DNA from: Linyphia triangularis
Lineage: Eukaryota; Arthropoda; Arachnida; Araneae; Linyphiidae
Direction: 5' to 3'
Assembly (NCBI GenBank): GCA_963978545.1
Contig: OZ021721.1
Span: forward strand, 42,480,785 to 42,544,784
DNA length: 64,000 bases
The notes beneath the pieces are model-generated. The model saw only the letters and a program-made list of their open reading frames with translations. It was not told where the DNA came from and did no database searches. Of the stretch, positions 21,305 through 31,387 are shown one piece after another; within the stretch, counting starts at the first letter, position 1, and each line of letters begins with the position of its first letter. Made by a program: the position numbers and the translations under genes.

Positions 21305-21490
21305 GTGGCAACGATCTGTGATGCAGACAGGGCACTTAAGGAATGTATGATATGGAGAACAGATAACTGTTATCGCAACCTATATCTAGACAGAGTATGC
21401 GCACGATATAACAAGTTAACTAAAACACCAATTCATAGGGAAGAAATTAATGTTCTACTAATAGTTTTTTTTATTTCTGTCAAGATGTAA
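21305..21490 (+). CDS. Small ORF of 61 codons, left arm
   Basis: It starts MATICDADRALKECMIW and has four cysteines. The copy in the right arm (32605-32790) is intact with two residue changes (Y/C and T/A). No family is recognised. A TATA-like ATATTTATAGAGAAGA follows at about 21586. Identity between arms reflects recent duplication, so conservation is not proof of coding. Confidence 0.35.
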   Translation: MATICDADRALKECMIWRTDNCYRNLYLDRVCARYNKLTKTPIHREEINVLLIVFFISVKM

Positions 21491-22588
21491 TATAGTCATT
21501 GAAGTTTTTCAATTCGTTTGTTTTCCAAAATGTCATTTGACAGTTGGTTATATTTATCACTCTACACATTTTACGCCATAGCATATATTTATAGAGAAGA
21601 AATGAATACCTATATTATTGATTTTAATGTACGTTTAAATGGTAGAATGCTTGCTAGCATTTCTATAATAAGGAGACATTTTTAAGAAGATTTCATTTGG
21701 AAAGATGGAAAATTTTGTTAAAAAGTGGTTATTGTATATATTTCGGTGTGCTTATAATATTTTCAATCCTTTATATTTTTGCGAAAGAAAGTGGTAGAAC
21801 AGTTGTGGATTTTACTTTGCAAGTAAACATTTCAATAAATGATTCTTTTCTGCAATCCTAAATAGAGGGAACAGAATCGTTTTAGCATACTTTGAATAAA
21901 TAGTTTGAAATGAATACTATGTACAATTTTCTTAATTTAAATATATATTATAGATCGCCACCTTTTATTTTTACTTGTATGCGACTAATAAAGGTGTTTA
22001 TAGAATGAATTAAGAAATGTTAAATTATTCAATAGTACTTCAAATATCACATAGATATTTTAGCGTATAAGAAATATTCTTGTGGATTTTCTTAAATATA
22101 TAACAATTTTATAGAAAAAGTCTTTGGAGAGAATTTTTCATGGAGAACTTGCCGTATTTCTTTTTTTTTAATTCAATATATTATAGTCTTATAGTAAAAA
22201 AAAAAAAAAAAAAAGCCTTTCAGGAGGAATATTTCAGAGGGAACTTGCGTTTTTTTCTTTAATGTAATTAAATTTCATAGGGAAAAAAGCCTTCCGAGAG
22301 GAGTTTTCAAGGGGAATTTGTCGTTTTTCCTTCAATATATTATGATTTCATAGAAAAAGCCTTTCAGGAGGAGTTTTAAGGATATATATGTATATGAAAT
22401 TGTTATACATGAAAATTGTTTTATGAGAGGGTTTCTAAAGGTAAGAAATTATTACTCATACAAAGGTCTTTCTAAAGGAATTTCAACTACGTACCACTCA
22501 TCAGATAAGGTTTGTTTAATCATGATATCATGAGTAAACATCATGCGATGCTGCGAGTTTGGTCATCACGTGATACTTGTCGACCAAT

Positions 22589-22606
22589 AATATATTTATA
22601 GAGAAG
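22589..22606 (+). promoter_or_regulatory. Candidate TATA region upstream of the AlkB-fusion gene
   Basis: ATATATTTATAGAGAAGA lies about 115 bp before the ATG at 22713. The same sequence occurs near 21585 and, in reverse complement, in the right arm. The repeated use suggests a shared promoter core, but transcription starts are unknown. Confidence 0.35.
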
Positions 22607-22712
22607 ATCACTTGATATCACAGCGTTCTTCGAAAGGTCGCTATCACTGACTAAACTTCATTTCTCACTTGATATTGCTAACAGAAGCTGCTGCTGCTAC
22701 TCACTACTAGAA

Positions 22713-24089
22713 ATGGCCGATTTAGTTCTAGAAAATATTGAAAACTTCTATGATTTAGACTATTCTCAACAATTGTTTCTTGAATTGTTGAAATACAATT
22801 ATCAAGATTTAAAACTCTGCTTCAGTGGGAGAAATTACATTCCTAAGAGGAAGGTCCTTGCATTTGGTGATTACGGTCTTAGCTATGCCTTCTCCGGAAC
22901 GAGCGTCGCTGCTGAGTCATGCACCCCCACGCTACTAGCCATTAAGAAGGATGTGGAAAGCAAGACAGGACAAGAGTTCAACTATGCCCTTCTCAATTTC
23001 TACCCAGATGGATATGCCAAGATTGGGGCACACAAGGACGATGAACCATGTCTTGACCCAACGTCTATCATCCCCACGCTAAGTCTTGGAGCCGCCCGGA
23101 CCATGCAGTTTGCTCGATCTCAATTCCAGGCCCATAAAGTATTGCTGGAAAGTGGATCGCTTCTTCTCATGAAACCCCCAACAAACAACTTTTGGAGCCA
23201 TGAAATTCCTGCTGAGCCTACGGTGACGGAGCCTAGAATCAGCATTACCTTCAGGAAACTCGTTGAAAGACCCCGAGATGTTCCCTCCCACAATTTTCCT
23301 TCGCAAAAGCGATCGTTTGATGAAGCAATCCCCGAAGACGACTGGTTGACCCGACTATATGCCCCAGCAAAGAAAAATAGTGAGTGCCTTAAAGAGTGGA
23401 ACCTCGGGTTTGGTTTTGTAGTGTCACTACATCAATATGACTCTCGTTTTTTCATTCATATGTGTCAACAAGGAGGTATCCAGAAAATTGTAATGAACAT
23501 GAGCACATTTGTGGACTTTATGAACAAAATCTTTCTTGTGAATACGAAATATTCAACTTCAAGTACCGTGTGTAATAACCAACTCCTAATCTTATCACAG
23601 AAAGGTGAGCTAGTTTTCAAACAAATTTTTAATTTTCAACTTAAAGACAGTTTTTTAAAAGTGGATGATAATAATCTCATTAAAATTAAAGACCTTATAC
23701 CCGAAATGTGTGAAACAATTAAAGAATCTCTTTTGTCTCTATTAAATTCTAAAATTCTTCTTAAATGTGCAGCGAATGTTAATGTACCTCCTAATGTAGA
23801 TTTATTTAATGAATATGTCTCTGCTTTGCGACTTGAAGTTGAAACTAATGTTTTTAAGTTATTTCGTTGTGAAGGGTGCGTTCACAGCGCAATGGGACAA
23901 CAATCACACGCCTGTATAACTGCCTCGGTAGAAGATCAATTTTGGTATGTGGGTGACAGTGCAATTCTCATACTGAATGTAAATACTATCATTGAAACTT
24001 TGATATCTAAAAATGTTATTCACTTATTTGATAAAGATTTCTTCAAAGTTATTTCTTGGAATGCTTTGAAAGATCATTTAAAATTTTAA
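22713..24089 (+). CDS. ALKBH2-like dioxygenase fused to an unknown C-terminal domain (left copy)
   Basis: 458 codons, intact. Residues about 30-185 are an AlkB-type 2-oxoglutarate/Fe(II) dioxygenase: the iron ligands are the H-x-D of AHKDDE (H107, D109) and H163 in FWSHEIP, and the 2-oxoglutarate site is R175 with R181 (PRISITFR). NFYPDGYAKIGAHKDDE and LESGSLLLM match the ALKBH2/3 pattern. That family removes alkyl groups from 1-methyladenine and 3-methylcytosine in DNA. The ~270-residue C-terminal part is unfamiliar and contains C-x2-C-x9-H-x-C at 386-401, a possible zinc site. The start follows a leader with CTGCTGCTGCTAC, and the ORF has no introns. This copy has Cys70 where the right-arm copy has Trp, the residue usual in the family. 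A role in repairing a replicating element's genome is inference. Confidence 0.9.
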   Translation: MADLVLENIENFYDLDYSQQLFLELLKYNYQDLKLCFSGRNYIPKRKVLAFGDYGLSYAFSGTSVAAESCTPTLLAIKKDVESKTGQEFNYALLNFYPDGYAKIGAHKDDEPCLDPTSIIPTLSLGAARTMQFARSQFQAHKVLLESGSLLLMKPPTNNFWSHEIPAEPTVTEPRISITFRKLVERPRDVPSHNFPSQKRSFDEAIPEDDWLTRLYAPAKKNSECLKEWNLGFGFVVSLHQYDSRFFIHMCQQGGIQKIVMNMSTFVDFMNKIFLVNTKYSTSSTVCNNQLLILSQKGELVFKQIFNFQLKDSFLKVDDNNLIKIKDLIPEMCETIKESLLSLLNSKILLKCAANVNVPPNVDLFNEYVSALRLEVETNVFKLFRCEGCVHSAMGQQSHACITASVEDQFWYVGDSAILILNVNTIIETLISKNVIHLFDKDFFKVISWNALKDHLKF

Positions 24090-24156
24090 ATTGCTGTAAA
24101 TAATTGTCCATTTAAATTCTATGTTATTCAGATATTTTAAAACTTATGAGATTATA

Positions 24157-24162
24157 AATAAA
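24157..24162 (+). terminator. Poly(A) signal of the left AlkB-fusion gene
   Basis: AATAAA lies 68 bp after the stop codon and is also present in the right arm (TTTATT near 29938-29943). The convergent small ORF ends only about 110 bp further on. Confidence 0.6.
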
Positions 24163-24272
24163 ATGTATTTCATTCAATAATTTGTGTGTGTGATTTTAAT
24201 AATAGAACAGTTTTAAACAACACTAGTTTATTGAATAAGGTTCCCACCTTAAAGCATGTTTTACATTTCGTT

Positions 24273-24509
24273 TCACCTTCCCTCGAACATTTTTTTTTTT
24301 ACAGGTGACTTTAACAAATTTTTATTTCCAATAAACTGCTTTGGGACAGTTAAATCTTGTATTGCTGTATCATATATACTTCTGGCATTACTTTTGCTAC
24401 TGTACATATAATTGCAAAAGTTGACAATATTAGAGTTTGGTATTTTTTCTCCGTTTAGTGAAATTTTGTCCTTTGGTATTCCATGATAAGTTGATAAGAT
24501 TTTCATCAT
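24273..24509 (-). pseudogene. Small convergent ORF, left copy with altered C-terminus
   Basis: The first ~71 codons (MMKILSTYHGIPKDK..., VPKQFIGNKNLLKSP) match the right-arm ORF at 29591-29875. An A run is 11 long here and 9 there, so this copy ends KKKMFEGR instead of running into the basic tail. I cannot say which is ancestral, but the longer right-arm version is more likely the intact form. No family is assigned. Confidence 0.5.
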
Positions 24510-24599
24510 TTATGTAATAATATCTTTATCATAATCATATATGTTTCATAAATTTTTACTCACACTTATACGTATTTAAATTATATAACTGTATATTTG

Positions 24600-24833
24600 T
24601 ATTAATCATAGAGATAGCATCTTTTTTTTACTTAAACTTTCAATGCACATACCATCATTTTCAATGTAAGAAGAAGGATTTTTGGAATGTATCAATTTGT
24701 TAAGAAAAGATTTGTTGTAAAAATGATTTTTTTTTTAAAAATAAAAAAAAAAAATATTTAAAATATTGTGTATTCTTTCTTTTATTTTGTCAGAGTGAAT
24801 AAAATTTATTTCCATCTATTTTTTTCTTTAAAA

Positions 24834-24865
<32 letters not shown>

Positions 24866-25455
24866 GCAATAAAAATTATATTTTTTTGCAAAAAGTTTTT
24901 TTTTCTTTTATAAAATTATTTTTCTTTTGTTAATTTTTTTTAATATTTTTTTTGTAAAAAGTTTTTTTTTTCTAACTTTAATTTCTTTTATTTGAAAAAT
25001 GTATTTTTATTTTGTAAAATATTTTTTTTTTCTAACTTAAAATTTCTACTTTAAAAATTTAAAAGTTGTTATATTTTCTCTAAGTGTTTTAAATAATAAA
25101 CTATACTATATTTTTTTACACTTACATTTACAATAATAATAATAATGACACCCATATCACATTTAAAAAAAAAATATTATATTAAATAACTTCTAAAGGT
25201 GGTGGTTCAATTTCAGGCTCACTTGTCACATCTTTTGGAGTTCATTGAATACTTAGAAATTTCTAAAGTTCTTGTAGATATAACGCGACCTTTTCGTCCT
25301 CAACCATACCCATTTCACAATTTTTATTAACACTTTTACATATTAAAATATCTAATTGTATATTTGTATTAATCAAAGAGATATCACTTTTTTTTTTTTT
25401 TTTTTTTTACTTAAACTTTCAATGCGCATACCATCTTTTTTTTTTATCTTTAAAT
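24600..25455 (-). repeat. Duplicated ~130-bp leader units, left arm
   Basis: Two diverged direct copies lie at about 24550-24670 and 25330-25455. On the minus strand each has a motif related to ATGGCATGTGCATTGAAAG, an A run, then GATATCTCT/GCTATCTCT and ACAAATATAC. They precede the small ORF starting MMKIL and a stop-broken ORF containing MVEDEKVALYLQEL. The same pair is in the right arm. Confidence 0.6.
24720..25060. other. Poly-T/poly-A low-complexity DNA, left arm
   Basis: Long T runs (for example about 24837-24865) separated by short AT-rich pieces. The mirrored stretch in the right arm (about 29150-29490) has different run lengths. No gene is seen. Confidence 0.6.
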
Positions 25456-25853
25456 AATAATACTATTCCATCTTTAACACATTTCATAACATACACTGTT
25501 CATTTCATAACTGCTGTTAAAATATACAGAATATTTCTTGCTTATTTTTTTTTTTTTTTTTGAAATACTAATGCGAAGAAATTTCTTTGTACCACTTTAA
25601 AAGAAATTCTCATATCACAATTTTTTACTTAAAAACTTTTTTTTTTGTAAAATATTAAAAATTACACAAAAAATATTTTCAAGCATGTCTGAAAGTCTTC
25701 GTCATCCCCCTTTTTTTGAAAAAAATAGTGCTTCAAGATACAACATACATCAACCGATAATAAAAGTAGTTGAGTATTAAAGACATTACTGAACTTCTTA
25801 AAATGAAAATGTGTGCTTTCAATATGACATTTTTTTAATGATTGAAGTGTTTG

Positions 25854-25953
<100 letters not shown>

Positions 25954-26655
25954 TCTTAAATATACTAAAAACTTGTCCTCTGTAAACTTAGAATTCTATA
26001 AGTTGGAGATATACCAAAGAATGAGATTTTACATAAGTATTCAAACTAACCTGGTTCACTTTGAATAGTTCAAATATTCACAAACGTCTTGAGAGTACAT
26101 GCCTTCTCAATAAGGAATCAGTGCTAAAATCAGAAGATAAATACTGCGTATTTGAATGTTCTTCACTTTCTGTACGATCTCTTACAAATAATGGAGTATT
26201 ATCCGTGAAAATAGATTATGTTACATACTAGACTTAAGAGAATGCAACTCTTTTGACTGTTTAAAAATATGATAGGAAATGATATTTCAAAGCTTTTCTC
26301 ACAAAAAAACTCGTTTCTCCACATACGAAGAAAAATTTAAAGGGGTGAAAAAATTATTACTTACCTGCATTTAAGATACAGGAGACGCATAGATGAGGGA
26401 CGTGTATACACGATAGATATCTACTATTTGGCCATATCAGGTAAATGCTTTTATTTTAACACCAGTTAAGGGAGAGGGCCTCTTTTGGGGATCTATGTAA
26501 AGTGAGATTCATTTATTTTGCGTAATTTAATGTTATTATTTTAAGCAACGTTGAAAAAAAATTTAAAAAGAAGAAAAAATTTAACAACTTAAGATAAAAA
26601 AAACTTAGAAAAGAAAAAAAAAAAAATATTTAAAAAAAAAACTGTAACTCCTAAA

Positions 26656-26690
<35 letters not shown>

Positions 26691-26876
26691 AACTTAGTGT
26701 TTAATTTATATATAAAATTTCCAAAAATTTATTTTTTACATGCATATTTTATTATTATCACACATAATATTAAATTTATACGTTACTACATATTTTTTTT
26801 TTAGAAAATAATATGATTTTGTACTAACTTATTCCTAAAAAAAATTTCAGAATACGAATGATATAAAATAAATATT

Positions 26877-27104
26877 GTGTACAGGTATAACACATTCGTT
26901 AAACTTGGTGTCATGAAATTTGTTCAGAAAACACAAACAAGACCAAAGAGAAGGAAACACGTATTTTCCCCCAAGATACAACTAGTACTCACACACAAAA
27001 CTTCATGGTGTGATTACTTGTATGAAAAGAGGAAATTTTCCAAGTATTTATATAGTACAAAAATAATTCAAAAAGTTTTAATATTGTCACATATTTTCAT
27101 ATAA
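26877..27104 (+). CDS. Small ORF at the palindrome centre, left copy
   Basis: Open for 75 codons. The first ATG gives a product starting MKFVQKTQTRPKRRKHVF, basic and pointing toward the centre. The right arm has the same ORF reversed (27087-27332), and both run into the spacer so their ends differ. No family is recognised. It may be chance. Confidence 0.3.
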   Translation: MYRYNTFVKLGVMKFVQKTQTRPKRRKHVFSPKIQLVLTHKTSWCDYLYEKRKFSKYLYSTKIIQKVLILSHIFI

Positions 27105-27332
27105 CAATATTAAAACATGAGACAATATTAAAACTTTTTGAATTATTTTTGTACTATATAAATACTTGGAAAATATCCTCTTTTCATACAAGTAATCACA
27201 CCATGAAGTTTTGTGTGTGAGTACTAGTTGTATCTTGGGGGAAAATACGTGTTTCCTTCTCTTTGGTCTTGTTTGTGTTTTCTGAACAAATTTCATGACA
27301 CCAAGTTTAACGAATGTGTTATACCTGTACAC
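27087..27332 (-). CDS. Small ORF at the palindrome centre, right copy
   Basis: Reverse-oriented partner of the ORF at 26877-27104, with one internal change (K/I) and a different C-terminus because it crosses the spacer in the other direction. Low coding confidence. Confidence 0.3.
   Translation of the reverse strand: MYRYNTFVKLGVMKFVQKTQTRPKRRKHVFSPKIQLVLTHKTSWCDYLYEKRIFSKYLYSTKIIQKVLILSHVLILLYENM
27089..27120. other. Spacer (loop) of the giant palindrome
   Basis: The left arm ends TTTTAATATTGTC at 27088 and the right arm starts GACAATATTAAAA at 27121. The 32 bases between include an extra ACAATATTAAAAC, so the centre contains a short local duplication of arm sequence, a possible trace of how the arms were joined. 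Confidence 0.85.
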
Positions 27333-27827
27333 AATATTTATTTTATATCATTCTTATTCTGAAATTTTTTTAGGAATAAGTTAGTACAAAATCATATTAT
27401 TTTCTAAAAAAAAATATGTAGTAACGTATAAATTTAATATTATGTGTGATAATAATAAAATATGCATGTAAAAAATAAATATTTGGAAATTTTATATATA
27501 AATTAAACACTAACTTTTTTTTTTTTTTTTTTTTTACATTTAGGAGTTACAGTTTTTTTTTTAATATTTTTATTTTTTTCTTTTCTAAGTTTTTTTATCT
27601 TAAGTTGTTAAATTTTTTCTTCTTTTTAAATTTTTTTTCAACGTTGCTTAAAATAATAACATTAAATTACGCAAAATAAATGAATCTCACTTTACATAGA
27701 TCCCCAAAAGAGGCCCTCTCCCTTAACTGGTGTTAAAATAAAAGCATTTATTGATATGGCAAAATAGTAGATATCTATCGTGTATACACGTCCCTCATCT
27801 ATGCGTCTCCTGTATCTTAAATGCAGG

Positions 27828-28150
27828 TAAGTAATCATTTTTTCACCCCTTTATATTTTTCTTCGTATGTGGAGAAACGAGTTTTTTGTGAAAAAAGCTT
27901 TGAAATATCATTTCCTATCATATTTTTAAACAGTCAAAAGAGTTGCATTCTTTTAAGTCTAGTATGTAACATAATCTATTTTCACGGATAATACTCCATT
28001 ATTTGTAAGAGATCGTACAGAAAGTGAAGAACATTCAAATACGCAGTATTTATCTTCTGATTTTAGCACTGATTCCTTATTGAGAAGGAATGTACTCTCA
28101 AGACGTTTGTGAATATTTGAACTATTCAAAGTGAACCAGGTAAGTTTGAA
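27828..28150 (+). other. Possible spliced exon segment with two donor-like sites, right arm
   Basis: GCAG|GTAAGT near 27828 and CCAG|GTAAGT near 28142 fit 5' splice sites. Between them is an open stretch that looks coding (SIFTDNTPLFVRDRTESEE, then SNTQYLSSDFSTDSLLRR), bounded by stops. In the left arm the second site is GTTAGT. Acceptors are not clear, so this is only a candidate exon. Confidence 0.25.
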
Positions 28151-28612
28151 TACTTATGTAAAATCTCATTCTTTGGTATATCTCCAACTAATAGAATTCT
28201 AAGTTTACAGAGGACAAGTTTTTAGTATATTTAAGACCATATATATATATATGACAAACACTTCAATCATTAAAAAAATGTCACATTGAAAGCACACATT
28301 TTCATTTTAAGAAGTTCAGTAATATCTTTAATACTCAACTACTTTTATTATCGGTTGATGTATGTTGTATCTTGAAGCACTATTTTTTTCAAAAAAAGGG
28401 GGATGACGAAGACTTTCAGACATGCTTGAAAATATTTTTTGTGTAATTTTTGATATTTTACAAAAAAAAAAAGTTTTTAAGTAAAAAATTGTGATATGAG
28501 AATTTCTTTTAAAGTGGTACAAAGAAATTTCTTCGCATTAGTATTTCAAAAAAAATAAGCAAGAAATATGCTGTATATTTTAACAGCAGTTATGAAATGA
28601 ACAGTGTATGTT

Positions 28613-28853
28613 ATGAAATGTGTTAAAGATGGAATAGTATTATTATTTAAAGATAAAAAAAAAGATGGTATGCGCATTGAAAGTTTAAGTAAAAAAAAAA
28701 AAAAAAAAAAAAAAAAGGTGATATCTCTTTGATTAATACAAATATACAATTAGATATTTTAATATGTAAAAGTGTTAATAAAAATTGTGAAATGGGTATG
28801 GTTGAGGACGAAAAGGTCGCGTTATATCTACAAGAACTTTAGAAATTTCTAAG
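28613..28853 (+). pseudogene. Broken small ORF with an internal A run, right arm
   Basis: From the ATG at 28613 the frame reads MKCVKDGIVLLFKDKKKDGM, then RIESLS, into a 26-base A run. After the run, the frame carrying DISLINTNIQLDILI and MVEDEKVALYLQEL is offset by -1. The second leader copy and the left arm show the same offset despite different run lengths. It ends at a TAG. It could be a decayed gene, a frameshift product or chance. Confidence 0.3.
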
Positions 28854-29240
28854 TATTCAATGAACTCCAAAAGATGTGACAAATGAGCTTGAAATTGAAC
28901 CACCACCTTTAGAAGTTATTTAATATAATATTTTTTTTTTTAAATGTGATATGGGTGTCATTATTATTATTATTGTAAATGTAAGTGTAAAAAAATATAG
29001 TATAGTTTATTATTTAAAACACTTAGAGAAAATATAACAACTTTTAAATTTTTAAAGTAGAAATTTTAAGTTAGAAAAAAAAATATTTTACAAAATAAAA
29101 ATACATTTTTCAAATAAAAGAAATTAAAGTTAGAAAAAAAAAAACTTTTTACAAAAAAAATATTAAAAAAAAATAAAAAAAGAAAAATAATTTTATAAAA
29201 GAAAAAAAAACCTTTTTGAAAATAATATAATTTTTTTTGC

Positions 29241-29273
<33 letters not shown>

Positions 29274-29590
29274 AAGAAAAAAATAGATGGAAATAAATTT
29301 TATTCACTCTGACAAAATAAAAGAAAGAATACACAATATTTTAAATATTTTTTTTTTATTTTTTAAAAAAAAATCATTTTTACAACAAATCTTTTTTTAA
29401 CAAATTGATACATTCCAAAAATCCTTCTTCTTACATTGAAAATGATGGCATGTGCATTGAAAGTTTAAGTTAAAAAAAGATGCTATCTCTATGATTAACA
29501 CAAATATACAGTTATATAATTTAAATACGTATAAGTGTGAGTAAAAATTTATGAAACATATATGATTATGATAAAGATATTATTACATAA

Positions 29591-29875
29591 ATGATGAAAA
29601 TCTTATCAACTTATCATGGAATACCAAAGGACAAAATTTCACTAAACGGAGAAAAAATACCAAACTCTAATATTGTCAACTTTTGCAATTATATGTACAG
29701 TAGCAAAAGTAATGCCAGAAGTATATATGTTACAGCAATACAAGATTTAACTGTCCCAAAGCAGTTTATTGGAAATAAAAATTTGTTAAAGTCACCTGTA
29801 AAAAAAAATGGTCGAGGGAAGGTGAAACGAAATGTAAAACATGCTTTAAAGTTGGAACCTTATTCAATAAACTAG
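29591..29875 (+). CDS. Small outward ORF with basic tail, right copy
   Basis: 94 codons: a compact N-terminal part (MMKILSTYHGIPKDK, EKIPNSNIVNFCNYM, VPKQFIGNKNLL), then a basic end (GRGKVKRNVKH, finishing EPYSIN). AATAAA overlaps the last codons, so the 3' end is close, as in compact viral-type genomes. It is convergent with the AlkB-fusion gene, about 135 bp apart. The family is not recognised. The left copy is frameshifted by an A-run change. Confidence 0.5.
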   Translation: MMKILSTYHGIPKDKISLNGEKIPNSNIVNFCNYMYSSKSNARSIYVTAIQDLTVPKQFIGNKNLLKSPVKKNGRGKVKRNVKHALKLEPYSIN

Positions 29876-30010
29876 TGTTGTTTAAAACTGTTCTATTATT
29901 AAAATCACACAGACACAAATTATTGAATGAAATACATTTTATTTATAATCTCATAAGTTTTAAAATATCTGAATAACATAGAGTTTAAATGGACAATTAT
30001 TCACAGCAAT

Positions 30011-31387
30011 TTAAAATTTTAAATGATCTTTCAAAGCATTCCAAGAAATAACTTTGAAGAAATCTTTATCAAATAAGTGAATAACATTTTTAGATATCAA
30101 AGTTTCAATGATAGTATTTACATTCAATATGAGAATTGCACTGTCACCCACATACCAAAATTGATCTTCTACCGAGGCAGTTATACAGGCGTGTGATTGT
30201 TGTCCCATTGCGCTGTGAACGCACCCTTCACAACGAAATAACTTAAAAACATTAGTTTCAACTTCAAGTCGCAAAGCAGAGACATATTCATTAAATAAAT
30301 CTACATTAGGAGGTACATTAACATTCGCTGCACATTTAAGAAGAATTTTAGAATTTAATAGAGACAAAAGAGATTCTTTAATTGTTTCACACATTTCGGG
30401 TATAAGGTCTTTAATTTTAATGAGATTATTATCATCCACTTTTAAAAAACTGTCTTTAAGTTGAAAATTAAAAATTTGTTTGAAAACTAGCTCACCTTTC
30501 TGTGATAAGATTAGGAGTTGGTTATTACACACGGTACTTGAAGTTGAATATTTCGTATTCACAAGAAAGATTTTGTTCATAAAGTCCACAAATGTGCTCA
30601 TGTTCATTACAATTTTCTGGATACCTCCTTGTTGACACATATGAAGGAAAAAACGAGAGTCATATTGATGTAGTGACGCTACAAAACCAAACCCGAGGTT
30701 CCACTCTTTAAGGCACTCACTATTTTTCTTTGCTGGGGCATATAGTCGGGTCAACCAGTCGTCTTCGGGGATTGCTTCATCAAACGATCGCTTTTGCGAA
30801 GGAAAATTGTGGGAGGCAACATCTCGGGGTCTTTCAACGAGTTTCCTGAAGGTAATGCTGATTCTAGGCTCCGTTACCGCAGGCTCAGCAGGAATTTCAT
30901 GGCTCCAAAAGTTATTTGTTGGGGGTTTCATGAGAAGAAGCGATCCACTTTCCAGCAATACTTTATGGGCCTGGAATTGAGATCGAGCAAACTGCATGGT
31001 CCGGGCGGCTCCAAGACTTAGCGTGGGGATGATGGACGTTGGGTCAAGACATGGTTCATCGTCCTTGTGTGCCCCAATCTTGGCATATCCATCTGGGTAG
31101 AAATTGAGAAGGGCATAGTTGAACTCTTGTCCTGTCTTGCTTTCCACATCCTTCTTAATGGCTAGTAGCGTGGGGGTCCATGACTCAGCAGCGACGTTCG
31201 TTCCGGAGAAGGCATAGCTAGGACCGTAATCACCAAATGCAAGGACCTTCCTCTTAGGAATGTAATTTCTCCCACTGAAGCAGAGTTTTAAATCTTGATA
31301 ATTGTATTTCAACAATTCAAGAAACAATTGTTGAGAATAGTCTAAATCATAGAAGTTTTCAATATTTTCTAGAACTAAATCGGCCAT
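30011..31387 (-). CDS. ALKBH2-like dioxygenase fused to an unknown C-terminal domain (right copy)
   Basis: 458 codons, intact, with seven residue differences from the left copy among about nine base changes. The catalytic H107, D109, H163, R175 and R181 are all present. Residue 70 is Trp and residue 56 is Pro, while the left copy has Cys and Leu. The ALKBH2 family has a Trp-x-Pro at this point, so this copy looks less altered. The C-terminal domain and its C-x2-C-x9-H-x-C site are the same. The gene is transcribed toward the palindrome centre, as in the left arm. Confidence 0.9.
   Translation of the reverse strand: MADLVLENIENFYDLDYSQQLFLELLKYNYQDLKLCFSGRNYIPKRKVLAFGDYGPSYAFSGTNVAAESWTPTLLAIKKDVESKTGQEFNYALLNFYPDGYAKIGAHKDDEPCLDPTSIIPTLSLGAARTMQFARSQFQAHKVLLESGSLLLMKPPTNNFWSHEIPAEPAVTEPRISITFRKLVERPRDVASHNFPSQKRSFDEAIPEDDWLTRLYAPAKKNSECLKEWNLGFGFVASLHQYDSRFFLHMCQQGGIQKIVMNMSTFVDFMNKIFLVNTKYSTSSTVCNNQLLILSQKGELVFKQIFNFQLKDSFLKVDDNNLIKIKDLIPEMCETIKESLLSLLNSKILLKCAANVNVPPNVDLFNEYVSALRLEVETNVFKLFRCEGCVHSAMGQQSHACITASVEDQFWYVGDSAILILNVNTIIETLISKNVIHLFDKDFFKVISWNALKDHLKF

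Noticed and set aside
23079..23306. 75-codon antisense ORF in AlkB, mirrored at 30794-31021
   Set aside because: Exists in both arms only because it overlaps the well-supported AlkB gene.
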